From: Planctomycetota bacterium
GTDB lineage: Bacteria; Planctomycetota; Phycisphaerae; Phycisphaerales; UBA1924
Direction of reading: 5' to 3'
DNA length: 64,000 nt
Assembly: GCA_039819165.1 (NCBI GenBank)
Contig: JBCBSM010000002.1
Coordinates: forward strand, 171,832 to 235,831
Positions within the stretch are counted from its first letter, which is position 1. Each line of letters starts with the position of its first letter. The translations under genes were made by a program, and so were the position numbers. Below, piece by piece: positions 1-8,513 of the stretch. The notes beneath the pieces were generated by a model. It was not told where the DNA came from, ran no database searches, and saw nothing but the letters and a program-made list of their open reading frames with translations.

Positions 1-84
1 CAATGGGCAATGGGCAATGGGCAATGGGCAATGGGCAATGGGCAATGGGCAATGGGCAATGGGCAATGGGCAATGGGCAATGGG
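1..84. repeat. Heptanucleotide tandem repeat (CAATGGG)12, left end outside the window
   Basis: Twelve perfect head-to-tail copies of CAATGGG begin at the first base and end at 84, so the array may continue to the left. GGG runs occur every seven bases, a spacing that allows G-quadruplex folding of the plus strand. The unit is not a multiple of three, so if the array were inside a gene, copy-number change would shift the frame. The run of short peptides it encodes is not taken as a gene. No coding gene adjoins it in this window. Confidence 0.95.
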
Positions 85-155
85 AGGGATCGAATTCGTC
101 CGAGCCGCGGGCGTGAGCCCGCGGCCATCCAAGCGCACGCCTTGATCTCGCGCAC

Positions 156-179
156 AAAAAAACCCGGCCGGGGCCGAGT
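156..179 (-). terminator. Intrinsic terminator downstream of rpsU
   Basis: Read on the minus strand, ACTCGGC, loop CCCG and GCCGGGT form a 7-bp stem with one T-G wobble, followed directly by a run of T (plus-strand A run at 156-162). It lies 85 bases past the rpsU stop codon. Bases 180-263 hold nothing else recognisable. Confidence 0.65.
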
Positions 180-263
180 CGTGTCGGTCTACATGCAGCC
201 GGTGCATCGCCGGGCTCGCGTCGCCGGGTCGGCGTGCTGACGCCCCCGGCTCGGACGGCGCGT

Positions 264-467
264 CTAGCGGCGGTTGGCCATGGCCTGGTCGCGGAGCCGC
301 TTGTTGAGGGCCTTGCGGGCGGCACGACGGCGACGCTCGCTGGGCTTCTCGAAGAACTCCTTGCGCTTGATGTCCTTGGTGAGCCCTTCCTTCTCGCAGA
401 GCTTCTTGAAGCGCTTCATCATCTGCTCGATGGACTCGCCGCCACGGGCCTTGATCCGGATCGCCAT
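264..467 (-). CDS. rpsU: 30S ribosomal protein S21
   Basis: A 67-residue basic protein of the bacterial S21 family, a small-subunit protein that acts near the mRNA 3' anti-Shine-Dalgarno region during initiation. The start at MAIRIKARGG gives the usual family length. The middle carries the typical ESIEQMMKRFKK stretch and the C-terminal half is arginine-rich (RRRRAARKALNKR). The frame stays open further upstream, but that extension is not S21-like and would run into the divergent gene. It is transcribed alone, divergent from the formamidase gene and followed by an intrinsic terminator. Confidence in identity is high. Confidence 0.93.
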   Translation of the reverse strand: MAIRIKARGGESIEQMMKRFKKLCEKEGLTKDIKRKEFFEKPSERRRRAARKALNKRLRDQAMANRR

Positions 468-576
468 ACGCGAGACGCCCTCCAATCCCCAGGCGGGCCA
501 TCGGCCGGGGGAACCGTTAGGGTTGGGTGGGTGCGGGCCGGAGTCAAGCCGCACGCCCTGCGCCGTAGCCTGTGCG

Positions 577-1227
577 ATGCTGATCGATATCTCGCCGCCG
601 CTGACGCCCGACATCGCGGTCTTCCCGGGCGACACGCCCCTCTCCCGCCGCGTGCTGATGGACACCGCCCGGGGCGACCACCTGACCCTCAGCACCCTCC
701 AGACCACGGTCCACGCCGGAGCCCACGCCGACGGCGAGAACCACTACATGCCGGGCGGCGTCGGCATCGACGAGCACGACCTTGCGCTCTACCTGGGCCC
801 GTGCGTCGTGGCCCGCATCGAGGCCACCCGCGGCGAGCGCTTCGGCGTGGACGCCCTCCCGGTCGCATCGCTGGCCGACCTGGACGCCCTGGTGCGCTCG
901 GGCGAACCCGGACGGCTGCTGCTTGCGACCGGCACGGCTCCGGACCCCAACACCTTCCCGACGGATCTGGCCGCACCAGATCCGGAGGCCGTCCGCGAGT
1001 TGGCCGGCCGCGGCCTGCGGCTCATCGGCGTGGATACCCCCAGCGTCGACCTGGCCGACTCGAAGGACCTGCCGGCGCACGCCGCGTGCGCCGGCACGGG
1101 CGTCCGCATCCTGGAGGGGCTGCTGCTCGCGGACGTTGACCCGGGGGTGTACGAACTGATCGCGCTGCCGCTACGGCTGGTGGGATTCGACGCGAGCCCG
1201 GTCCGGGCGGTGCTTCGGCGGAAATAA
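577..1227 (+). CDS. kynB: Kynurenine formamidase (arylformamidase), cyclase family
   Basis: A 216-residue member of the metal-dependent cyclase/formamidase family, which hydrolyses N-formylkynurenine to kynurenine and formate in tryptophan breakdown. The metal-binding motif of the family is seen as H46-A-G-A-H50-A-D52-G-E-N-H56. The start ATG at 577 is placed to match the family N-terminus (MLIDISPPLTPDIAVFPGDTP). No Shine-Dalgarno precedes it, so the start may be leaderless. No other kynurenine-pathway gene is in the window. The family also contains cyclases with other substrates, so KynB is a likely rather than proven call. Confidence 0.75.
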   Translation: MLIDISPPLTPDIAVFPGDTPLSRRVLMDTARGDHLTLSTLQTTVHAGAHADGENHYMPGGVGIDEHDLALYLGPCVVARIEATRGERFGVDALPVASLADLDALVRSGEPGRLLLATGTAPDPNTFPTDLAAPDPEAVRELAGRGLRLIGVDTPSVDLADSKDLPAHAACAGTGVRILEGLLLADVDPGVYELIALPLRLVGFDASPVRAVLRRK

Positions 1228-1306
1228 CCCGGCCGAAACGCCGATCTTCTGGGCAGGCAGCCGCATAGACCGGTGCCGCATCGCGCACGCACGGAGGAGA
1301 ACGACC

Positions 1307-4216
1307 ATGGCCCGTCCCCGCTGCAGCCCCGTCGCCGTCGAGCGGCTCGAGCCCCGCGTGCTGCTGAGCGTCGAGATCGACGTCAATTACGACTTCGATA
1401 CCAACGGCTTCTTCGATGATCCCGACCGCCGCGCGGTAATCGAGTATGCCGCGGACTACCTGGGAGGGCTGCTGGATGATTCGCTCGCGGCGATCATCCC
1501 CGGCGGCGGGCGCAACTGGGAGGCGGTGTTCTTCAACCCGAGCACCGGTACCGAGCAGGCCGTCGACAATCCCACGATCGCCGAGGACACCATCCGCGTG
1601 TACGTCGGCGGGCGGGACCTGGGCGGCTCGACGCTCGGGCGGGCCGGCTTCGGCGGCGCCCGCAACGTCTTCGGCGACGGCGGCGGCTTCTTCGACACCA
1701 TCGTCGGCCGCGGCCAGCCCGGGGCCATCGGCGATCCCGCGAGCCGCACCGACTTCGGCCTGTGGGGCGGGAGCATCACCTTCGACACGGAAAACGACTG
1801 GTTCACCGGCATCACGAACGAGGGCCTCCTGCCCGGGCAGAGCGACCTCCTGTCCGTCGCGCTGCACGAAATGACGCACGTGCTCGGCTTCATCGAGGGC
1901 GCGCCCTCCTTCGACAACCTGATCGAGAGCAACCAGTTCGTCGGCGCCATCGCGATCGCCGAGCACGACCTGCGCACGCCCAGATCCGTGCTGACGTTCG
2001 ACGGCTCGACCGCCGGCGGGCCCATCTGGACGCGACCGGCGGCGTCGGGCACCATCCCATCCATGGTGGGCGTGGGCGTGACCTACGAGGCCACCCCGTT
2101 CACGGTGCCCGAGTCGGGCAGCTACGACGTCCTCGTCGACCAGGAGATCCTCGGCGACGACTTCGACGGCTTCCTCGCGCTCTACGACGGCACCTTCGAC
2201 CCGAGCGACCCGCTGGCCAACCTCATCGGCGTGAACGACGACTACTTCGGAGATCGGCTGCCGGGCATGGGGCCGGGCTACTCCGGCATCGAGGATCTGG
2301 ATCTCGTCGCCGGACGGGACCTCGTCATCGTGGTAACCGGCTACGACCCCACCGAGGCGGGCACCTACCGCGTGTTCGTCTCGCGCGAGGACGGGCGGGC
2401 CGTGGACCTGGCGCCCGGCGACCTCTCGCACTGGCGCGACGACCTGGTGGACAACGGCCAGCGGGTGCTCATGGCCCCCACCATCTCGAACGGCGAGCGG
2501 AGGCTGCCGACGCCGCTGGACCTGGCCGCCCTGAACGACATCGGCTGGGAGATCACCCCGGGGGCGTGGCCCGGCCGGGGCGAGTTGATCGCGATCTCAC
2601 CCGCCGCACCCATGGGGGCGGGCGGCGGCTTCGCGAGCGCCGCGGACGCGGGGCTGCACTGGTTCGACCTCGAAGAATCGGGTCGCTTCGAGCTGCGGGT
2701 CTCCGGCGGCGGGAGCGAGCAATTCGCGATCCGGCTCTGGGATTCGGCCGGGCGCATCGTGGAGCAGACGCCGTTCTCCGCGTCGGCCTCGCTGGTGATC
2801 GCGGCGGACGCCCAGATCTACTCGGCCCAGGTGCTCGGCGCCGCCCCGAGCGATCGCAGCTACACGCTCTCCGCCGAGGCCTTCGGCGAGGACGTGCTGC
2901 TGTACTACCCCGAGGGCTTCGCCTCGCCCGATATCGATCAGACGGTGTGGGTGACCAACCCGACGGCGGAGTCACAGGTCTTTTCCCTGACGCTGCGGTA
3001 CGAGAACCTCGCGCTGGAGCGCTCGGCCGACGTGATCGTCGAGAACCGGCTGCTGCTGCCGGGCGAGCGGCTGGGCATCGACATCGCACGCGATGGCGTC
3101 TACGCCACGGACGCCGACACGGGCCGCGGCATCCTCCGCGGCGAGCCCTACTCGATGGTGCTGGCCGCGAGCGAACTGCTCTCGGCGGGCGTGCAGCACG
3201 CCGACGTCTTCGACGGCCAGCGGCTGGTGACGGCCGACGACTTCACCACGCAGACCAGCGAGGCGTGGTACTTCGCGCGGGCCGAGGTCGGCAGCGCCTC
3301 GGGCTTCCTGGTGTTCCACAACCCCAACGACCACGCCGCCGTCGTCGAGGCCGAGTTCGCCACGGCGACGGGCCGCATCACGATCAGCCAGGTCGTGGGC
3401 GCCAACCGCCGCGGCGGCTGGAACCTCAACGACACCGATGCGCTGCCCGGCGGCGTGTACGGCGTGACGCTCACCAGCCGATCGGCCTCGGCCGCGCTCG
3501 CGTTTGTGCATGAAGGCGTGGTTGCGGCGCTCTCGCACTACGACGCTGCGCCCCGCGTGGGCTGGACCACGCTGGGCAGCACCGCACCGCTGGCCGACGG
3601 CGTGCTGGTGCTGGGCACGCCGCCGCCGGGCGTCGAAACCGACGCCTACCTGTTCAATCCCGCGTTGCTGCCCCGCTCGGTCTCGCTGTTCGCCACCGAC
3701 GGCGGCGTGCGGACGTTCGTCCGGGCCGTGACGCTCCAGCCCGGCGAGACGCGGCTGCTCATCGACTCCGGCCGTGCCGACGCGCTGGAGTGGGAGGCCG
3801 ACGCGGGCGTCGTCGCCCAGGCCGTTCTGCGGCCCCCAGCGGGCGACGCCGCGAGCGCCCGCCCCCCCGAATGGGCCGCTCGCTCCTACTACTTCGGCGT
3901 GGCCGAGCTTAGCGAGGACGAGACGAGCGCGACGCCCTTCGGCACGCTGGGCATCGCCAGCGAGAGCAATACGAACATCACGGTCACCGTCCGCTTCACG
4001 TTCGGCTCCGGCGTGGACGTCTTCGAGAGCGTGCTCATCGCGGCCGAGGGCTTCGCCACGCTGGAGCTCTCGTCGATCGCGCCCGTCCGCAGCCGCGCGG
4101 GCGACGGGCCGATGGCGGTGACGCTTACCAGTGACGCCGACTTCTTCGCGATGCTGACTAGCTACGACGCGGCGAGGGGCGAGGCCTGGACGACCGGCGG
4201 CGTGCCGCTGGCGTAG
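1307..4216 (+). CDS. Large secreted metallopeptidase-like protein with planctomycete LEPR N-terminal tag
   Basis: A 969-residue protein whose N-terminus has the RLEPRVLLS tag (residues 13-21) found at the start of many planctomycete exported proteins. A zincin motif H187-E-M-T-H191-V-L-G-F follows, as in matrixin/snapalysin-type peptidases. The residue at the usual third-ligand position is E197 rather than H or D. A later segment ending in PLDLAALNDIGW is typical of extracellular peptidases of this group. The C-terminal half looks like several beta-rich domains with no catalytic motif that I recognise. The start is supported by GGAGGAG upstream of ATG 1307. It is probably a cell-surface or secreted protease; the substrate is unknown. 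Confidence 0.75.
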   Translation: MARPRCSPVAVERLEPRVLLSVEIDVNYDFDTNGFFDDPDRRAVIEYAADYLGGLLDDSLAAIIPGGGRNWEAVFFNPSTGTEQAVDNPTIAEDTIRVYVGGRDLGGSTLGRAGFGGARNVFGDGGGFFDTIVGRGQPGAIGDPASRTDFGLWGGSITFDTENDWFTGITNEGLLPGQSDLLSVALHEMTHVLGFIEGAPSFDNLIESNQFVGAIAIAEHDLRTPRSVLTFDGSTAGGPIWTRPAASGTIPSMVGVGVTYEATPFTVPESGSYDVLVDQEILGDDFDGFLALYDGTFDPSDPLANLIGVNDDYFGDRLPGMGPGYSGIEDLDLVAGRDLVIVVTGYDPTEAGTYRVFVSREDGRAVDLAPGDLSHWRDDLVDNGQRVLMAPTISNGERRLPTPLDLAALNDIGWEITPGAWPGRGELIAISPAAPMGAGGGFASAADAGLHWFDLEESGRFELRVSGGGSEQFAIRLWDSAGRIVEQTPFSASASLVIAADAQIYSAQVLGAAPSDRSYTLSAEAFGEDVLLYYPEGFASPDIDQTVWVTNPTAESQVFSLTLRYENLALERSADVIVENRLLLPGERLGIDIARDGVYATDADTGRGILRGEPYSMVLAASELLSAGVQHADVFDGQRLVTADDFTTQTSEAWYFARAEVGSASGFLVFHNPNDHAAVVEAEFATATGRITISQVVGANRRGGWNLNDTDALPGGVYGVTLTSRSASAALAFVHEGVVAALSHYDAAPRVGWTTLGSTAPLADGVLVLGTPPPGVETDAYLFNPALLPRSVSLFATDGGVRTFVRAVTLQPGETRLLIDSGRADALEWEADAGVVAQAVLRPPAGDAASARPPEWAARSYYFGVAELSEDETSATPFGTLGIASESNTNITVTVRFTFGSGVDVFESVLIAAEGFATLELSSIAPVRSRAGDGPMAVTLTSDADFFAMLTSYDAARGEAWTTGGVPLA

Positions 4217-4238
4217 GCCAGAGTGATGTCGCGGAGCG

Positions 4239-4529
4239 CTACAGCACCTCGGCGAGCGCCTCGCTGCGCTCCGCCTCGGTCATGTCCTCGACCCAGATGA
4301 CGCGGCACTGATCGCAGCAGAAGCCGACCTTCTGGCCGTCGTGGATGGCGTACCCGCCCTCCTCCGTAACGGCGTGCCCGCCGATGGGGCAGGTCTCGTT
4401 GGCGACGGCCAGCACGCCGGCGGGCTCGGTCTCGGTCGCGAGCGGGGCATCGCCGTGGCACCCGGCGAGGGAACCCGCGACGAGGGCGGCGAACGCCGCT
4501 GCAAGGGCACGAGCGGGCGATGAATGCAT
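4239..4529 (-). CDS. Small lipoprotein with cysteine-rich YHS/TRASH-like metal-binding motif
   Basis: A 96-residue protein with a lipoprotein signal peptide: arginine at residue 7, a hydrophobic stretch, and lipobox L21-A-G-C24. The mature part has CPIGG near residue 47 and FCCDQC at residues 69-74, a cysteine layout resembling YHS/TRASH-type metal-binding domains. It is the last gene of a leftward operon behind thiC and a membrane protein, 22 bases from its neighbour, with an AAGGAG ribosome-binding site. A role in envelope metal handling is inference. Confidence 0.7.
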   Translation of the reverse strand: MHSSPARALAAAFAALVAGSLAGCHGDAPLATETEPAGVLAVANETCPIGGHAVTEEGGYAIHDGQKVGFCCDQCRVIWVEDMTEAERSEALAEVL

Positions 4530-4551
4530 CGGTGTTCTCCTTCGAGTTGGG

Positions 4552-4998
4552 CTAGGTCGTCTCCGGCCCGTAAGCCATCCGCTCGAGAGCGTCTAGGCCG
4601 CGACCGGTCAGCAGCCGCGGATCGGAGAAGAACCAGAATACGAGCCCATGCAGCAGGCTGACCGCGCCGAGACCAATCAAGAAGCCCCACCATGGCAGCG
4701 GCGGCCGAAGCACGAGCAGCACGACGACGAACCCGATGACCGCGAATTGCAGGCCCCGGATGAGCTTCGACGCGAACGAAGCGTGCTCGATGAGGAACCC
4801 GAGCACCAGCCGGGGCCCCAGCAGGCCGAGCAGCAGCGGCACCCCCGCAACGCCCAGGATGATGCCCGTCGCGAACGGACCTCCGGCGTCGAGGGCACTC
4901 CGCACGACCGCGTACACCAGATAGCCGAGCACGAGCGAATTGACGATCGCGCCGATCGGCCCAAGGTTCCGCACGTACTGGCGGAAGCGGGTGATCAT
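4552..4998 (-). CDS. Integral membrane protein of unknown function
   Basis: A 148-residue hydrophobic protein with about four predicted membrane segments, roughly residues 13-33, 42-66, 83-98 and 102-124. No catalytic motif is visible and I do not recognise the family. It starts 16 bases after the thiC stop, so it is probably cotranscribed with thiC and could share its TPP control. AGGAG lies nine bases upstream of the ATG, within a GGAGCGCTCC palindrome. A role in thiamine or precursor transport is possible from context but is not shown by the sequence. Confidence 0.7.
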   Translation of the reverse strand: MITRFRQYVRNLGPIGAIVNSLVLGYLVYAVVRSALDAGGPFATGIILGVAGVPLLLGLLGPRLVLGFLIEHASFASKLIRGLQFAVIGFVVVLLVLRPPLPWWGFLIGLGAVSLLHGLVFWFFSDPRLLTGRGLDALERMAYGPETT

Positions 4999-5014
4999 CG
5001 GGAGCGCTCCTGCA

Positions 5015-6943
5015 TCACACCACCCGATCGTCCTTTCCGATCCCCAGCGCGGGCCGCACGTCGACCTGCACGAGCGGCTCGCCCTGGATCTGGCGTGCCT
5101 GGTCGGCGTCCACGTAGTCGCTGTGGCAGGCGGCCTTGCCGTCGTCGGCGCCGTCCTTGCCCCCGGGCCTGCCCTTCACCTTGCCCTTCACCTTGCTGGC
5201 GAGCTTGTGGATCTCCGCGGGGTCGAGGTAGCCCCGCTGCTCCAGGATGGCCCGCTGCTCGGGCGTCAGCGCGTCGCTGCGGACCGGCTTCCCGCGATCG
5301 AAGCCCTCGGCCTTGCCGCTGGCGAACTCCTGGATCTCCTTGGAGATGCGGACGCTGCACCAGTCATGGCCGCACATGGCGCAGAAGTCGGTGTCGACGT
5401 CGAGGTCCTCGTCGTGGTAGGCGCGGGCGAGGTCGGGGTCGAAGCTCAGCTCGAAGTGCTTCTCCCAGTTGAGCGCGGCACGGGCCTTGGTCAGCTCGTC
5501 GTCCCACGAGCGGCTGCCGGGGATGCCCAGCGCCACGTCGGCGGCGTGCGCGGCGATCTTGTAGGCGACGCAGCCCTCCTTGACGTCGCCCTTCTTGGGC
5601 AGCCCGAGGTGCTCCTTGGGCGTGACGTAGCAGAGCATGCTGGCGCCGTGGTAGGCGGCGTTGGTCGCGCCGATGCAGCTGGTGATGTGGTCGTAACCCG
5701 GGAAGACGTCCGTCACCAGCGGGCCGAGCACGTAGAACGGCGCGCCGTGGCACAGCCGCCGCTGGAGCTTCATGTTGTACTCGATCTGGTCCAGCGGGAC
5801 GTGCCCCGGTCCCTCGACCATCACCTGCACGCCGTGCCGCCAGGCCCGCTCGGTCAGCTCGCCGATGGTCTCGAGCTCGGCCAGCTGCGCATCGTCGGTC
5901 GCATCGGCCAGGCCGCCGGGACGGAGCCCGTCGCCGATGGAGAACGTGACATCGTGGCGGCGCATGAGCCGGCAGATGTCGTCCCACATGTCGTACATCA
6001 GGTTGTCGCGGTTCTTGTCGAGCATCCACTTGGCCAGCAGGCTGCCGCCGCGGCTCACGATGCCGATCGTGCGGTTCTTGACGTACTTGAGGTGCTTCCG
6101 CCGGACACCGGCGTGGATGGTGAAATAGTCCACGCCCTGGCTGGCCTGGTGCTCGAGCGTATCCAGCACGACCCGCTCGTCGAGGTCCTCCAGCTTGCGG
6201 CCGATGATCATCGAGTAGATCGGCACCGTGCCGATCGGCACCGTGCTGCTGCGGAGGATCGCGTCCCGGCACTCGTCGAGATCGCCGCCGGTCGACAGGT
6301 CCATGACCGTGTCGGCCCCCCACTTCTCGGCCCAGCGGAGCTTCTCGACTTCTTCATCGGTGCCCGAGGACACCGGCGAAGCCCCCATATTGGCGTTGAT
6401 CTTCGTGAGGCTCGCACGGCCGATGGCCATGGGGTCGAGCTTGTACCGCAGGTGCGTCACGTTCGCCGGGATGACCATGCGGCCAGCGGCGACCTCGTCG
6501 CGGACCCGCTCGGGCGTCAGGTGCGCCTCCCGCTCGGCGACCCGCCGCATCTGCGGCGTGACGACGCCCAGCCGCGCATGCTCCAGCTGCGTGATCGGCT
6601 CGAAGCTCGTGGGAGCAACGCAGCGGACGTGCGCACCGATCTCCGGGTGGTTGTGCCCCGCGCATCCGGAAGCGTGGTCGGCTGCCGCCTCGAGCGTCCA
6701 GCCCTCGGGCAGGAAGTCCCATGCGGTGTAGGGGCTCGGCTCGGGCATGCCTGGCGCATCGGGCGAGCTGAACGCCCGCGGCCCGCCGACATCGTGCGCA
6801 TTCGCAAAGCTGCCGGGCGTCGTCGCGTCGGCATCACCGGGATTGCCCGCGCCGCGGGTCGGCGCCGCGAAGCGTCGGGTGGGCGTGTCGGCCGTCGCAT
6901 CGGCCGCGAGCGAGAAGACCTTCGGATCGTCGAGAGCGGACAT
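5015..6943 (-). CDS. thiC: Phosphomethylpyrimidine synthase ThiC
   Basis: A 642-residue radical-SAM-type enzyme that converts aminoimidazole ribotide to HMP phosphate, the pyrimidine half of thiamine. The iron-sulfur cluster motif CAMCGHDWC is seen at about residues 521-529. Long stretches such as [10 protein letters not shown] and [14 protein letters not shown] are characteristic of ThiC. About 113 residues follow the cysteine motif; this tail includes a lysine/glycine-rich stretch. The start codon lies two bases after the end of a TPP riboswitch, so expression should fall when thiamine diphosphate is plentiful. Two small genes downstream, for a membrane protein and a lipoprotein, are probably in the same transcript. 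Confidence 0.96.
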   Translation of the reverse strand: MSALDDPKVFSLAADATADTPTRRFAAPTRGAGNPGDADATTPGSFANAHDVGGPRAFSSPDAPGMPEPSPYTAWDFLPEGWTLEAAADHASGCAGHNHPEIGAHVRCVAPTSFEPITQLEHARLGVVTPQMRRVAEREAHLTPERVRDEVAAGRMVIPANVTHLRYKLDPMAIGRASLTKINANMGASPVSSGTDEEVEKLRWAEKWGADTVMDLSTGGDLDECRDAILRSSTVPIGTVPIYSMIIGRKLEDLDERVVLDTLEHQASQGVDYFTIHAGVRRKHLKYVKNRTIGIVSRGGSLLAKWMLDKNRDNLMYDMWDDICRLMRRHDVTFSIGDGLRPGGLADATDDAQLAELETIGELTERAWRHGVQVMVEGPGHVPLDQIEYNMKLQRRLCHGAPFYVLGPLVTDVFPGYDHITSCIGATNAAYHGASMLCYVTPKEHLGLPKKGDVKEGCVAYKIAAHAADVALGIPGSRSWDDELTKARAALNWEKHFELSFDPDLARAYHDEDLDVDTDFCAMCGHDWCSVRISKEIQEFASGKAEGFDRGKPVRSDALTPEQRAILEQRGYLDPAEIHKLASKVKGKVKGRPGGKDGADDGKAACHSDYVDADQARQIQGEPLVQVDVRPALGIGKDDRVV

Positions 6944-6945
6944 GG

Positions 6946-7046
6946 TCGCATTCCCTCCGCCGGTATGAGCCGGATCAGGTTCAACGGGTGCGTCTCAGCC
7001 CCGGCGTCGCCTTCACATTCAGGCCACGATGGGACGCCCCGTGCGA
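6946..7046 (-). promoter_or_regulatory. TPP riboswitch (THI element) controlling thiC
   Basis: On the minus strand the aptamer shows the conserved CTGAGA box (plus strand tctcag near 7011-7016), the ACCCGTTGAACCTGATC segment and the ATACCGGCGGAGGGA segment. The ends pair as TCGCA (7046-7042) with TGCGA (6950-6946), closing helix P1. The GGAGGG inside the 3' part of the aptamer is also the Shine-Dalgarno of thiC, nine bases before its ATG at 6943. Ligand binding should therefore hide the ribosome-binding site directly, without a separate expression platform. Recognition is based on consensus; no covariance search was run. Confidence 0.93.
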
Positions 7047-7053
7047 GAGCCGC

Positions 7054-7059
7054 ACTATA
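7054..7059 (-). promoter_or_regulatory. Candidate -10 box of the thiC promoter
   Basis: TATAGT on the minus strand ends eight bases before the outermost base of the TPP aptamer. Transcription would therefore start almost exactly at the riboswitch. No convincing -35 hexamer is visible. The position, more than the sequence alone, supports the call. Confidence 0.45.
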
Positions 7060-7096
7060 CGAACACCGAGCCAGCCGGGGGGGGTACCGTTCGCGA

Positions 7097-7600
7097 ATGA
7101 AGTACGCGTCCAAGGCCGATTTCGTGGATCGCATGCACCGGGAGCACACCCGGTTCCTTGGCACTGCGGCGAAGATTCCGGAACATCGCTACGACAAGCC
7201 CGGTGTCTGGGGCAAGGATTGGACGGTCAAGGACCTCTTCGCGCACCTTACTGCGTGGGAGGGCCTGTTCTTCGGCTGGCACGAGGCCGGACTACGGGGC
7301 CAGACCCCCGCGATGCCCGCCGACGGCTACAAGTGGAACCAGACCCCGCAGCTCAACGAGGCGATCTGGCGGGCGCACGAGGCGGATCCATGGCACGAGG
7401 TCCGCAACGCCTTTGACCGCTCCTTCGAGCGCGTGTGCGTGTTCGTCGACGATCTCGACGAGCGTGACCTCCTTGAGCCCGGGCGGTTCGAGTGGACGGG
7501 GAAGCACCCGATGGTGAGCTACTTCGGCGCCAACACCGCCAGCCACTATGCGTCGGCCACCAAGATCCTGCAGCGCTGGATCCGGGCCCAGTCCGACTGA
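7097..7600 (+). CDS. ClbS/DfsB family four-helix bundle protein
   Basis: A 167-residue soluble protein. The stretch WTVKDLFAHLTAWE (about residues 41-54), a preceding GV-G motif and a C-terminal ASHYASATKILQRWI fit the ClbS/DfsB (DUF1706) family of DinB-like four-helix bundles. The founding member, ClbS, protects cells from colibactin by hydrolysing its cyclopropane warhead, but most family members are uncharacterised. It is divergent from thiC and convergent with the next gene (13-base gap). No colibactin-like cluster is nearby, so a general detoxification or unknown role is more likely. Confidence 0.75.
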   Translation: MKYASKADFVDRMHREHTRFLGTAAKIPEHRYDKPGVWGKDWTVKDLFAHLTAWEGLFFGWHEAGLRGQTPAMPADGYKWNQTPQLNEAIWRAHEADPWHEVRNAFDRSFERVCVFVDDLDERDLLEPGRFEWTGKHPMVSYFGANTASHYASATKILQRWIRAQSD

Positions 7601-7613
7601 TCAAGCGTCCGTC

Positions 7614-8450
7614 CTAGGCCCCTTCGAGCCAGACGATCCAGTCGGCGAGGAACGCGTCGGCGTCGACGCCCAGCTCTTCCCGCATCGCCCGGCCGAACGT
7701 CGGCTGCGCACCGAGCAGCACCGCCCGCACGCGGTCGGCCCCGAAGCGCTCGTGCATGAAGTGCAGCAGCACCGCGCCGGTGATGTACGGATCGCGGACC
7801 TCGAATCCGAAGTCATTACGCACGCGATCTGGGTCATTCTTCACGATCTCGACGTACCGCGGCAGAGACCGCGTACGCCCCGTCTCGCCCGAGTGCGTCA
7901 GGCCCAGGTACTCCTGGTAGCCCTGCACGAACCAGGCCGGCGCGGTGCGCAGGCGCCAGCCCTCGGGCTTGCGTCGGCTGGCGAGCCCGAGGAACACCGT
8001 GCTGTACTCGTGCACGACCAGACGCTCGATGTAGCCCCCGTCCTTGGGTTCGCCCGACGACGTCGTGAGGCCCGGCCCGTGCGCCGACGGCGCGTAGAAG
8101 TGCAGCCGCGCGAAGAACGTATCCATCGTGCCGTCGATCGTGCCCGAGCGGATGGTTGCCAGGTTGGGCCCCGCCCGGTCGTTGGGCGTGGCGTGCACCT
8201 CGACGGTGACATCGGCATCGCGGGCGGCACGCGCAAGTCCATCATCATCGAAGTAGGCGACGAGCTGCTCGATGCCCGCGTCCAGCGCGTGTCGGATGAA
8301 TGCAACATCCTCGTCGGGAGCCGACGAGGGCTGCATGACGTAGAACGGATTCCCCGCTGGCAATTCGACGGCGGATTGGGCATCCACACGATGTGCCAAC
8401 AACCAGGACGCCGCAGCAGCGACCGCGAACAACAGACCAATGCGATGCAT
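7614..8450 (-). CDS. Secreted gluzincin-like protein with degenerate zinc site
   Basis: A 278-residue protein with an N-terminal signal peptide ending near ...RVDAQ. The fold resembles the peptidase-MA/gluzincin group. A helix where the HExxH motif should be reads HEYST, and the downstream segment that normally supplies the third ligand reads WFVQGYQEY instead of the common W-x-x-E-G-x-x-E-Y. Both the second histidine and probably the third ligand are missing, so it is likely inactive as a protease or has another role. It sits alone on the minus strand. The family assignment is by eye and moderate. Confidence 0.6.
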   Translation of the reverse strand: MHRIGLLFAVAAAASWLLAHRVDAQSAVELPAGNPFYVMQPSSAPDEDVAFIRHALDAGIEQLVAYFDDDGLARAARDADVTVEVHATPNDRAGPNLATIRSGTIDGTMDTFFARLHFYAPSAHGPGLTTSSGEPKDGGYIERLVVHEYSTVFLGLASRRKPEGWRLRTAPAWFVQGYQEYLGLTHSGETGRTRSLPRYVEIVKNDPDRVRNDFGFEVRDPYITGAVLLHFMHERFGADRVRAVLLGAQPTFGRAMREELGVDADAFLADWIVWLEGA

Positions 8451-8513
8451 GCCGCACCCCCACTTCGATCGGCAAGCTACGGATCGATCGGGGGACGGGT
8501 TCGTGGGTCGGTT

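Noticed and set aside
1-84. Possible CRISPR array
   Set aside because: The repeats are seven bases, contiguous and without spacers.
1292-1306. ACGGAGGAG before the LEPR-type protein as a CsrA site
   Set aside because: ACGGAGG is a common ribosome-binding context here, and no hairpin frames it.
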